A DNA stretch of 8,241 bases, taken from positions 1-8,241 of the forward strand of contig USPP01000056.1 in NCBI GenBank assembly GCA_900556615.1. Direction: 5' to 3'. Origin of the DNA: an uncultured Eubacteriales bacterium. GTDB lineage: Bacteria; Bacillota; Clostridia; Oscillospirales; CAG-272. The notes below the pieces were generated by a model. That model ran no database searches. It was given only the letters and a program-made list of their open reading frames with translations, and had not been told where the DNA came from. Shown in pieces: positions 1 to 5,999 of the stretch. The first letter of the stretch is position 1. The number at the start of each line of letters is the position of its first letter. The translations under genes and the position numbers were made by a program.

Positions 1-1
1 C

Positions 2-940
2 TTAACTTATATTGCCAACCAGATTAAAACCGTCGCGGGCATAAAGCGCCGCCCCTGTGAATACCGCGTTATCAAGATAATCACAAGCAACTATATCATA
101 CTTCCCGTCAGACGAAAGAAAAGCCAATCTCTCTGTATGCTTTCTTATATAGGGAAGCAGAAGATCCGCGTCATTTGCTGCTCCGCCCCCGAGAGAAATT
201 CTCTCCGGAGAAAGAACAGCAAGAATATTCGCCATAGCATACGAATAGCTCTCTGCCCATTCGTCAATTTCATGCAGCGCAAAGCTATCTCCTTTTCTTG
301 CCGCCTCGCACAGTTCCTTAAATCCCGCCTCCTGCCGTTCGGAATAAAGAGATGAACTTTCGGGAATATAACCCTCGCGTCTCAGCCTTTCCCTGACTCC
401 CGTCCCGCTGCACACCGTTTCCATTCTTGCACATTTGCCGGTTTTTCTATCAGGAACATAGGTCTGACCGAAATATGCTCCTCCGAAACCGATACCGTCA
501 AAGGTTCTGCCGTCTATAAAGACCGAACCGCCGCAGCCTGTACCTATATTGGTATACACAAAAATTCTTTTCCCCCGTCCGCTTCCGTAAAGAAGCTCCG
601 CATATCCCCCGCAAACGGTATTCACCACAGTACAGGGACGGGAAAACTCCTCTTCAAACCAACCCTTCAAAGGAAAGTCCTTCCACCCCGGAACGTGTAC
701 CGAGCATATCGAAGCCCCTCTTTTGGTATCAAGAACACCTCCGAAGCCTACTCCAATGCCCTCAAAGCCATATTCCTTCATAAGCGTCGGGATTTTTTCC
801 TTCATCCAATCCAATATGTCGGGAGCACCTCGCTTCAATTCTACTCGCTCTGAAATCACTTTCAGTATTTTTCCGTTCTCTCCGATAATTCCGATTTGCT
901 GCTTGGTGCCGCCGATTTCAACTCCTAACCAATTCTTCAT
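2..940 (-). CDS. ROK-family sugar kinase homologue with degenerate catalytic site
   Basis: A 312-residue protein of the ROK (repressor, ORF, kinase) family, whose usual members phosphorylate hexoses or amino sugars with ATP in the cytoplasm. The N-terminal phosphate loop GVEIGGTKQQIG (residues 6-17), GVGFGG (63-68) and the second glycine loop NIGTGCGGS (131-139) are clear. Length matches the family. The start at 940 is chosen because GGAGGG lies just upstream, the protein then begins directly before the EIGGTK motif, and its ATG overlaps the stop of the upstream DeoR gene (ATGA), which implies translational coupling. Oddities: the segment that normally reads N-D-x-N/D reads N107-T108-V-C, so the catalytic Asp is absent; the conserved ExGH stretch reads AYFGQ (155-159); of the zinc motif CxCGxxGCxE only C170 and a displaced E174 remain. 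It may be a true kinase of a divergent subfamily or an inactive sugar sensor. Family assignment is firm; activity is unknown. Confidence 0.9.
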   Translation of the reverse strand: MKNWLGVEIGGTKQQIGIIGENGKILKVISERVELKRGAPDILDWMKEKIPTLMKEYGFEGIGVGFGGVLDTKRGASICSVHVPGWKDFPLKGWFEEEFSRPCTVVNTVCGGYAELLYGSGRGKRIFVYTNIGTGCGGSVFIDGRTFDGIGFGGAYFGQTYVPDRKTGKCARMETVCSGTGVRERLRREGYIPESSSLYSERQEAGFKELCEAARKGDSFALHEIDEWAESYSYAMANILAVLSPERISLGGGAANDADLLLPYIRKHTERLAFLSSDGKYDIVACDYLDNAVFTGAALYARDGFNLVGNIS

Positions 941-1728
941 ATCATTTCTCCCTCCGCAGTCTCTTCCTCTTCGCTCTGAGTCTCCAAATAAGTATCCGGC
1001 ACAAGGAAAGAGCGGCATTTCTCTTCAAAAGCGCAATGGCATTCGGAAATAATATCAGCCTCCTCAAGCTCAAGCGCCTTATAGCTTACCCCCACCTTAC
1101 TGCTGTCCATAAGCAAAAAAGTTTTTTCACTGTTTTTCTTTACGATTTTCATTTTAGCCGCCTCCGCGGAATGAGGCGTACTGATACCGTGCGCCTCCGA
1201 CAGACCGTTCGAGCTCATAAAAGAAATGTCAAAGTGCAGGCTCCTCAACTGTTCCTCCGCCGTGCTCCCGACGATCGAGCCGACATCTCCCCTTACCGTC
1301 CCCCCAATGGTCACGCACCGAAATCCAAGCTTCACTGCCCTCAGAACCGTATAAATCCCCGTTGTAACAATGGTTACGTCTTTTGCCGTAATAAACTGCA
1401 TAATCGGATATACACTTGAAGAAGAATCCAGATATACCACATCGGAATCATGGATCAAAGAAGCCGCATAAAGCGACATCTTTTTTTTCGCAAATGTATG
1501 GATGTGAAGCTTAGAATCAATCGGAAGGTCATACATATCCTTGCTATCGGGAAGCTTTGCGCCGCCGCGCAGAAGTATAACCCTCCCCTCAGAGGTGAGC
1601 GCCTGAAGATCTCTTCTCAGCGTGGAAGGTGATATTTCGGGAAATGCGGAAAAAATCGTATTCAGAGAGGTATATTCACTCTTGGTGAGAAAACCGACAA
1701 GCGCCTCTCTGCGTTCTTCTGCTATCAT
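937..1728 (-). CDS. DeoR/GlpR-family transcriptional repressor
   Basis: A 263-residue cytoplasmic regulator. Residues about 1-57 form a DeoR-type winged helix-turn-helix, with the recognition part SPSTLRRDLQALTSEGRV followed by LLRGGA. The rest is the DeoR sensor domain, which in known members binds a phosphorylated sugar: LDSSSSV (a variant of the usual D-x-GTT phosphate loop), VTTGIYTVLRA, TIGGTVRGDVGSIVG, SSNGLSEAHGIST and LLMDSSKVG. The C-terminus ends in an acidic tail (EEEETAEGE). The ATG at 1728 is preferred because GGAG sits 6 bases before it and the protein then starts MIAEERRE as is common in this family; an ATG at 1740 is possible but abuts a GC-rich hairpin and has a poor ribosome site. 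The gene overlaps the downstream ROK gene by 4 bases, so the two are one operon. By family precedent it probably represses its own operon or the divergent genes until a sugar phosphate accumulates; the effector is not known. Confidence 0.93.
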   Translation of the reverse strand: MIAEERREALVGFLTKSEYTSLNTIFSAFPEISPSTLRRDLQALTSEGRVILLRGGAKLPDSKDMYDLPIDSKLHIHTFAKKKMSLYAASLIHDSDVVYLDSSSSVYPIMQFITAKDVTIVTTGIYTVLRAVKLGFRCVTIGGTVRGDVGSIVGSTAEEQLRSLHFDISFMSSNGLSEAHGISTPHSAEAAKMKIVKKNSEKTFLLMDSSKVGVSYKALELEEADIISECHCAFEEKCRSFLVPDTYLETQSEEEETAEGEMI

Positions 1729-1743
1729 AGTAATCTCCATTCC

Positions 1744-1760
1744 GCCGCCCAAACGGCGGC
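1744..1760 (-). promoter_or_regulatory. GC-rich hairpin just upstream of the DeoR ribosome site
   Basis: GCCGCC (1744-1749) and GGCGGC (1755-1760) are perfect complements around a 5-base loop. On the minus-strand transcript this 6-bp all-GC stem ends about 4 bases before the GGAG that serves the ATG at 1728. It lacks a following U tract, so it is not a terminator. It could limit ribosome access or stabilise the mRNA; it also argues against using the ATG at 1740. Function is inferred only. Confidence 0.5.
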
Positions 1761-2176
1761 ACAAACCGTAATAAAATTCTCTTACGTTTCCGAAGAAAAC
1801 AAAAATGGAACATTTCCGATTTAAGGCAGTGCCGCACAATGATTGCTGCACAGATGCGCCGCCGGACAATACCAATTTGAGGAGACAGGAGCGGCTCCTC
1901 TGCCGACGAAATCGGTAAAATATGACGGAATAGAGGCAAGCATATGCACAATAAAGGCGTTAGCTATGCACCCAGCGGTATTGCCTTAACAAGAATTCGG
2001 GCATGAAACAAGTTGAACCTCATACAAGCTAAACCTATAGTTCACGCTGCTTCTCTTCCAGATTGACAAAACAGGTTCTTTTCATAAGGTTATGTCATAG
2101 CAAGCAAATCTACATACAATAAATGGGTTCAGCGTAAATAAAGATACAGCTTACTGTTGAAAGGATTATCTGAATC

Positions 2177-2344
2177 TTTACGGCACCTCTAATCATTCAA
2201 TGTTCATAGGCAACAAAGAGATTCTTTCGTCAGTCTATACAAAAACTTCGCAGATAGCGTATCCATCTGACAAGGACTTTTGCGACGAATGACGGAAAAC
2301 AGGTCAAGCTGAATTTGGCAGTGAGGTTTTAGAGATGCCCTTTA
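2177..2344. mobile_element. Candidate miniature inverted-repeat element (MITE) or IS remnant
   Basis: CGGCACCTCTAA at 2181-2192 matches the reverse complement of 2329-2340 (GGGCATCTCTAA) at 10 of 12 positions. The bases directly outside both ends are TTTA (2177-2180 and 2341-2344), as expected of a 4-bp target duplication. The enclosed 160 bp is too short for a transposase and has no convincing frame; the longest, from an ATG near 2203, would be about 30 residues. Four-base duplications and similar short ends occur in IS5-like families, but I cannot name a parent element. Chance similarity remains possible. Confidence 0.45.
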
Positions 2345-2402
2345 TTGATCAACATTACTATACCTCTCGGATGCAAAATATAACATTACCCTTTCCAAAC
2401 AT

Positions 2403-2431
2403 AGAATATCATATTTTTCATAATTTGTCAA
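2403..2431 (-). promoter_or_regulatory. Leftward sigma-A-type promoter facing DeoR-ROK
   Basis: On the minus strand there is a perfect TTGACA (2431-2426), a 17-base spacer, and TATTCT (2408-2403) preceded by TGA, which gives an extended -10 (TGn). Transcription would start near 2396 and run toward the DeoR gene, giving a leader of about 665 nt. No better minus-strand promoter was seen closer to DeoR, although a weaker one could exist. Confidence 0.6.
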
Positions 2432-2482
2432 CTAAGTTTTCAAAATATTTCTTTTTGTAAAAGCAGAAATTTCTATTAGTTA

Positions 2483-2511
2483 TTGACATTTGAAATTTAT
2501 TGAATTATAAT
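2483..2511 (+). promoter_or_regulatory. Strong consensus sigma-A promoter for the discoidin-domain gene
   Basis: TTGACA (2483-2488), a 17-base spacer and TATAAT (2506-2511) match the housekeeping consensus exactly. Transcription should start near 2518, about 63 bases before the ATG at 2581. The palindrome AGAAATTTCT (2465-2474) lies just upstream of the -35, and GAAATTT recurs inside the spacer (2492-2498), 26 bases after the copy at 2466; these could be regulator contacts, but such AT-rich words are common. Confidence 0.88.
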
Positions 2512-2580
2512 GGAATCAACCGGTACGATAGCACCGAATACAGCTTCAAAATAAATCAGAACAGTTCAGGAGGAAAAACT

Positions 2581-3111
2581 ATGATCAACAACGCTTTGCT
2601 TCCGGTCGGAGTAAGAAAAGACGGCTCCTATTATACAAGGGTATTATGGGCAGACGTCACCGAAAATGATCCCACCTTTTGGGTAAACAATCTTATCAAC
2701 GACGATCTGGAAAGAAACGGAGGAACGTGGGGGGCAAATTCAGAAACGACGGCAAATGCCGTTCTTGATTTCTTTGGGGAAACCCAGACAATCGGAAAAA
2801 TCTCCATCTATAAAAATGTCGGCATCACCATCAGCATTCTGGAAGAGCTTGCAAAATATATCAATATTTATGTAAGCACAACCGATGAACCGCTTAAGCT
2901 CCGCCGCAAGGAAGATAAAATCGACGATGTTACATGGAAAAAAATCTGCCATTTCGACATTGTAATGGAAGAAGGCTGGCAGAGCATAACCCTTTCCGAG
3001 CCTGTCGAGGCAAAATACATCCGCGTTGAGCTTCAGGAAAATTTCTGCAAAAAAGACGACTCCTTTATTCCATGGATTGAAACCAGCGAAATTAAACTCT
3101 ATCCCGCCTAA
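2581..3111 (+). CDS. Stand-alone discoidin (F5/8 type C) domain protein, probably cytoplasmic
   Basis: A 176-residue protein made of almost one galactose-binding-like jelly-roll domain. Features typical of the F5/8 type C fold are the LINDD...TWGA entry (38-52), the strand pair AVLDFFGETQTIGKISIYKNVG (about 60-81), YINIYVSTTD (93-102), W119 in TWKKI, and the closing ITLSEPVEAKYIRVEL followed by IETSEIKLY (136-174). Such domains usually bind glycans or lipids and are attached to secreted enzymes. Here there is no signal peptide, membrane segment or catalytic domain. The start at 2581 follows AGGAGG with 7-base spacing; a longer reading from 2500 would begin inside the promoter and is rejected. 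It is transcribed alone from a near-perfect promoter and followed by a terminator-like hairpin, with an AraC gene next. It might bind an imported sugar as an intracellular sensor, but this is a guess. Confidence 0.85.
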   Translation: MINNALLPVGVRKDGSYYTRVLWADVTENDPTFWVNNLINDDLERNGGTWGANSETTANAVLDFFGETQTIGKISIYKNVGITISILEELAKYINIYVSTTDEPLKLRRKEDKIDDVTWKKICHFDIVMEEGWQSITLSEPVEAKYIRVELQENFCKKDDSFIPWIETSEIKLYPA

Positions 3112-3135
3112 TGCATCTGAAAAATCCAGAAAGAC

Positions 3136-3176
3136 CGGGGCAGCTCCGTGAATTACCGAGTCTGTCCCCGCTCTTT
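3136..3176 (+). terminator. Probable intrinsic terminator after the discoidin gene
   Basis: CGGGGCAG (3136-3143) pairs with CTG-T-CCCCG (3162-3170) with one bulged T, and CTC/GAG extends the stem inward (3144-3146 with 3158-3160). The tail that follows is CTCTTTT, a modest U tract. It lies 24 bases after the stop codon, so it probably ends the single-gene transcript. Confidence 0.68.
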
Positions 3177-3356
3177 TCATAGATTCGCAAAACGGCTCAG
3201 CAGAAAGTCTATCTTCGTCTCCCGCAATATCGAACATCTGCGCAGCTTCCGACGTTCATTGCCCAAAGCGAACTCACGCCGACATCTAATATACCGCTTG
3301 GCGTTTTTACATATATCGGTCACAGGGAAAATATAAACAAAGGTTTGTGAAATTTT

Positions 3357-4187
3357 ATGGTAGAAATCGTTACCTTGCGCCATGAATGGCCTGAAAAAGC
3401 CGGCTTTGTCATTAACCGCCCGCTCGGATATCCTAAATATACGCTGCTTCATTTTTTTAACAGCGTAGAGCTTCTTCTTGGCGAGAAAATGGTTACCACA
3501 GAACCCCACGCTTGTATTATTTACAATATAGGCACGCCGCAGCGTTATGTCAGCCATATGCCTCTCACGCACGATTGGATGCATTTTGAAGGAGATCTTT
3601 CCCCAATATTTTCAAAATACGGGCTGTCTGTCGATACCCTTTATTATCCCTCCAATCCATCCTTTATCACCGATATCATATCCGAAATGGAAAATGAATT
3701 TTTCTCCCACCGCCCGCAATGGAAACAGCTTTTATCGATTAAAACCGACGAGCTTTTTCTGAAATTAGCGCGCGCCTGTCAGAAACAATATACTCTTACT
3801 GTGGATTCCTCTACAGAGGAACGTTTTTATAATCTCAGAAGCAAGATTTTTTCAGAGCTCGCGCATAAATGGACCATCGATGAAATGGCGTCGATGGTTG
3901 GGCTCAGTGAATCAAGATTTTTCAGTCTATATAAAAATCTTTACGGAATATCCCCGATAAACGATCTTATCCGTGCAAGACTTGACGCAGCTATCAGCGC
4001 TCTTGAAAACAGCAGCAAATCGATCAGTGAGATCGCAGGCTCACTCGGATATGATAATCTCCCTCATTTTATAAGACAGTTTCACCGTTATGTAGGCATG
4101 TCTCCCAACGCATACAAAATACAGTATCAAAAAGAGAAAGAGCAGCTAACAACTCTTAACCGTTCTCTTCCCAAAGATATTAAGTAA
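3357..4187 (+). CDS. AraC/XylS-family transcriptional regulator
   Basis: A 276-residue DNA-binding protein. Residues 165-260 form the two-helix-turn-helix AraC domain: first motif WTIDEMASMVGLSESRFFSLYK (172-193) and second SISEIAGSLGYDNLPHFIRQF (221-241) ending in HRYVGMSPNAY (242-252), the family signature. The N-terminal 150 residues fit a cupin-like sensing domain typical of sugar-responsive AraC proteins, but no ligand residues can be named. The ATG at 3357 has a weak ribosome site (AAAGG 13 bases upstream), so expression may be low. No good promoter was found between the upstream terminator and this gene; TATAAA at 3332-3337 is the only plausible -10. It stands directly before the surface sugar-binding operon and is the likely activator of it, or of the discoidin gene; this rests on position alone. 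Confidence 0.92.
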   Translation: MVEIVTLRHEWPEKAGFVINRPLGYPKYTLLHFFNSVELLLGEKMVTTEPHACIIYNIGTPQRYVSHMPLTHDWMHFEGDLSPIFSKYGLSVDTLYYPSNPSFITDIISEMENEFFSHRPQWKQLLSIKTDELFLKLARACQKQYTLTVDSSTEERFYNLRSKIFSELAHKWTIDEMASMVGLSESRFFSLYKNLYGISPINDLIRARLDAAISALENSSKSISEIAGSLGYDNLPHFIRQFHRYVGMSPNAYKIQYQKEKEQLTTLNRSLPKDIK

Positions 4188-4223
4188 TACAATCGATACC
4201 GATCAATATAGGTTTCGTTCTTT

Positions 4224-4256
4224 CCGCGTTTTCATCAAAGAAGACGCGGCTTTTTT
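4224..4256 (+). terminator. Intrinsic terminator after the AraC-family gene
   Basis: A 10-bp stem (4224-4233 with 4240-4249, CCGCG/CGCGG base, one G-T wobble) with the 6-base loop ATCAAA is followed by C and six T bases (4251-4256). It begins 36 bases after the AraC stop codon and separates that gene from the downstream operon. Confidence 0.92.
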
Positions 4257-4311
4257 GTGTACATTGTGCATTTGCAGTAGGATATATCAAGAAATACAGT
4301 ATATTATGCCA

Positions 4312-4340
4312 TTGAAAAAATATGTTTTTTGATTTATTAT
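4312..4340 (+). promoter_or_regulatory. Sigma-A-type promoter for the surface sugar-binding operon
   Basis: TTGAAA (4312-4317), a 17-base spacer and TATTAT (4335-4340) each differ from consensus at one or two positions. The start would be near 4347, leaving a 5' leader of about 120 nt before the ATG at 4470. The region is very AT-rich, so other -10-like words occur nearby and the exact start is uncertain. Confidence 0.6.
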
Positions 4341-4388
4341 ATATTTATAAACAACATTTGAGGGAAGAATAAAATTTGATTTATTGTT

Positions 4389-4406
4389 AATGTTTTATAA
4401 AACATT
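4389..4406. promoter_or_regulatory. Perfect 18-bp palindrome, candidate operator
   Basis: AATGTTTTATAAAACATT reads identically on both strands. It lies between the predicted start site and the first gene of the surface operon, 64 bases before the ATG. A symmetric site of this kind suits a dimeric repressor acting as a roadblock, or could fold as an RNA hairpin. AraC proteins usually bind direct repeats, so DeoR or an outside LacI/GntR-type repressor are better candidates. It does not match the central CG of a catabolite (cre) site. Confidence 0.5.
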
Positions 4407-4469
4407 GTTGCTTTTCCCAAAAAAACAAGTTGCATTCATCTTTCAAATATTATTATTAGGAGGAAAATA

Positions 4470-5945
4470 ATGAAAACAGTAAAAATCATATCGTCTGTTT
4501 TGGCTATGATAATTGTCGGTTCGGCAATTCTCTCCTGCCAAAAGGATCCGGACAAAAATAAACCGTCAAGTGACAGTACCCCAAGCTCCGACACCAATGA
4601 ATACACGGCGGACTATCTTCCCGACGACACCTACGACGGTTATACATTCCGTATTCTGACTATATCAAACGATTCCAGCGGGATGCCTACCTCTTTTGAC
4701 GCGGACGCAGACACCACCAATCTGGTTCTTGCCGCGCAATACAAAAGAAACCGCATAATAGAATCACGCTATGATATTGAGTTTAAAGAAGATACCGTCA
4801 GCAGCTGGGAAGAGCTTTCAAGCAGATTCGTAAATTATGTCTCGGCAGTCAGCGACGAATACGAACTCAATATGCTGATACAGCGGGAAGCGTTTTCTTA
4901 TGGAGTTGACGGATACATCACACGAACCGACCGCCTTAAATACTGTGATACCACGCAGCCGTGGTATATACAGGATGTCAACAACGCTCTTACGGTAAAC
5001 GGAATTCAGTTTTTCTCCTATAGCTCCGAGTGCCTTAATATGTTTGCACAAACAAACTGCACCATTTTCAACAAGAGAATACTTGAGGACAATCAGCTTG
5101 AAAATCCCTACGATCTGGTCAAAGCGGGAACATGGACCATTGATAAAATGCTTTCCTCCGCAAAAGCGGCAACAAAGGATCTGAACAGTGACGGTCTGTA
5201 TAATGATTATGATCAGCTCGGCATAGTAGGAGAAAGTGACATGATATATCCTTCCCTGTGGATTGGAGCCGGATATTCTACCATTGAAAAAGACGAGAAT
5301 GACTATCCCATCTACTCCGCTCCCTCAAACGAAGGCTTTATCGATTTCCTGACTAAGATCGGCGGGTACTTTAATGAGGATATGGTAATATACGATACCC
5401 AATTCCGTCCTACCGAGCAATATTTCGGGCAGGGAAACTTCCGCGACGAGGCCTCCTTGGTTTTCAGGAACGGAAGCGCTCTTTACCGTGTTTCAATCAT
5501 TCATGAGCTTGCTAATCTTAATGATATGACCGATGATTTCGGCGTCGTTCCCAATCCCAAGCTTGATGAAGCTCAGGAGGAATACCATTCCAGAGTAATC
5601 GACGGATGGCTTTATGTTGTTCCCAATACGAACACCCGTCTCGATATGACCTCCGTCATTTTGGAAGCACTCGCTATCGAAAGCAAAAGCTATGTTTATG
5701 ACGCTTACTACGAGCAAGCACTTAAAAACCGATATACCAACGATCCGGATGCCAAGGAAATGCTTGACCTGATCAGCAGTACGCGCACCATTGACCTCGG
5801 AGATACCGTTTGGCAAAGCGATATACGAAACAAAATACAGGATACAATCTGGAAAAAGGCTCTCACATTCAGTTCTGCTCTTTCTTCTATCTCGTCGTAT
5901 GTCGATCTTATGATTGATATCTATCTTGACGAGCTTGCAGAATAA
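4470..5945 (+). CDS. Extracellular solute-binding lipoprotein, sugar ABC-type
   Basis: A 491-residue lipoprotein that probably captures an oligosaccharide outside the membrane for an ABC importer. The signal peptide (residues 1-22) ends in the lipobox ILSC, with C23 as the lipid-modified residue, then a Lys/Ser/Asp-rich linker to about residue 55. The mature part starts DGYTFRILT and has the length and fold pattern of family 1 sugar-binding proteins, including KAGTWTIDKM (218-227), followed by DLNSDGLYNDYD (237-248), an EF-hand-like calcium loop seen in many such proteins, and DGWLYVVPNT, a hinge-region-like segment. AGGAGG lies 6 bases before the ATG. It heads an operon with the next three genes; no permease or ATPase gene is visible in the window, so its transporter must lie downstream or elsewhere, or the protein may serve only to bind glycan at the surface. 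Substrate cannot be read from the sequence; the neighbouring GH36-like gene suggests galactosides. Confidence 0.9.
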   Translation: MKTVKIISSVLAMIIVGSAILSCQKDPDKNKPSSDSTPSSDTNEYTADYLPDDTYDGYTFRILTISNDSSGMPTSFDADADTTNLVLAAQYKRNRIIESRYDIEFKEDTVSSWEELSSRFVNYVSAVSDEYELNMLIQREAFSYGVDGYITRTDRLKYCDTTQPWYIQDVNNALTVNGIQFFSYSSECLNMFAQTNCTIFNKRILEDNQLENPYDLVKAGTWTIDKMLSSAKAATKDLNSDGLYNDYDQLGIVGESDMIYPSLWIGAGYSTIEKDENDYPIYSAPSNEGFIDFLTKIGGYFNEDMVIYDTQFRPTEQYFGQGNFRDEASLVFRNGSALYRVSIIHELANLNDMTDDFGVVPNPKLDEAQEEYHSRVIDGWLYVVPNTNTRLDMTSVILEALAIESKSYVYDAYYEQALKNRYTNDPDAKEMLDLISSTRTIDLGDTVWQSDIRNKIQDTIWKKALTFSSALSSISSYVDLMIDIYLDELAE

Positions 5946-5967
5946 AACGTGAAATCTTCCGTAATTC

Positions 5968-5981
5968 TGTCCGAAAGGACA
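5968..5981 (+). other. Small intercistronic hairpin with GAAA tetraloop
   Basis: TGTCC and GGACA form a perfect 5-bp stem closed by GAAA, a GNRA-class tetraloop, in the 54-base gap after the binding-protein gene. It is followed by A bases, not T, so it should not terminate rightward transcription. Such a stem could protect the 3' end of the binding-protein mRNA or mark a processing site, giving higher expression of the first gene than of the rest. Confidence 0.45.
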
Positions 5982-5999
5982 AAAAACATAAGGAGTAAT

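Larger units (their letters stand above)
1741..2402. other. Long gene-free stretch between divergent units
   Basis: About 660 bases with no open frame that resembles a known protein on either strand; every frame is broken frequently, and the longest short frames lack ribosome sites and recognisable motifs. It holds the candidate miniature element at 2181-2340 and otherwise looks like decayed or leader DNA. If the minus-strand promoter at 2403-2431 is the DeoR promoter, this whole stretch is transcribed as its 5' leader. I do not recognise a riboswitch class in it. A decayed insertion sequence or vanished gene is the simplest alternative. Confidence 0.6.

Noticed and set aside
237..248. DLNSDGLYNDYD in the binding protein read as a dockerin repeat (residue numbers)
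   Set aside because: Only one calcium-type loop is present, inside the binding-protein fold; dockerins need two loops and a different context.
941..1018. Longer N-terminus for the ROK gene starting at 1018
   Set aside because: It would overlap the DeoR coding end by 80 bases; the ATG at 940 has a good ribosome site, the ATGA overlap, and begins at the expected place before EIGGTK.
723..1419. Plus-strand open frames opposite ROK and DeoR
   Set aside because: They are antisense shadows of well-recognised genes with no supporting start signals or homology pattern.
1729..1875. Longer N-terminus for the DeoR gene starting at 1875
   Set aside because: The extra 49 residues are outside the family pattern, have no ribosome site, and cross a GC-rich hairpin.
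1676..1951. Open frame of 91 codons on the minus strand
   Set aside because: No ribosome site, no recognisable motif, low-complexity Arg/Leu/Phe composition, and it overlaps the DeoR gene in another frame.
1741..2402. A known riboswitch or T-box in the leader
   Set aside because: I found no recognisable conserved core such as a T-box bulge, a glmS core or a classic terminator/antiterminator pair before the gene.
2500..2580. Longer N-terminus for the discoidin gene starting at 2500
   Set aside because: The ATG would lie inside the promoter, upstream of the TATAAT box, and the extra residues do not resemble the family; AGGAGG precedes the ATG at 2581.
2740..3237. Minus-strand open frame of 165 codons opposite the discoidin gene
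   Set aside because: It mirrors the codon structure of the real gene and contains the terminator hairpin; no promoter or ribosome site supports it.
4389..4406. Palindrome as a catabolite-control (cre) site
   Set aside because: It lacks the central CG and the conserved outer bases of the cre consensus.
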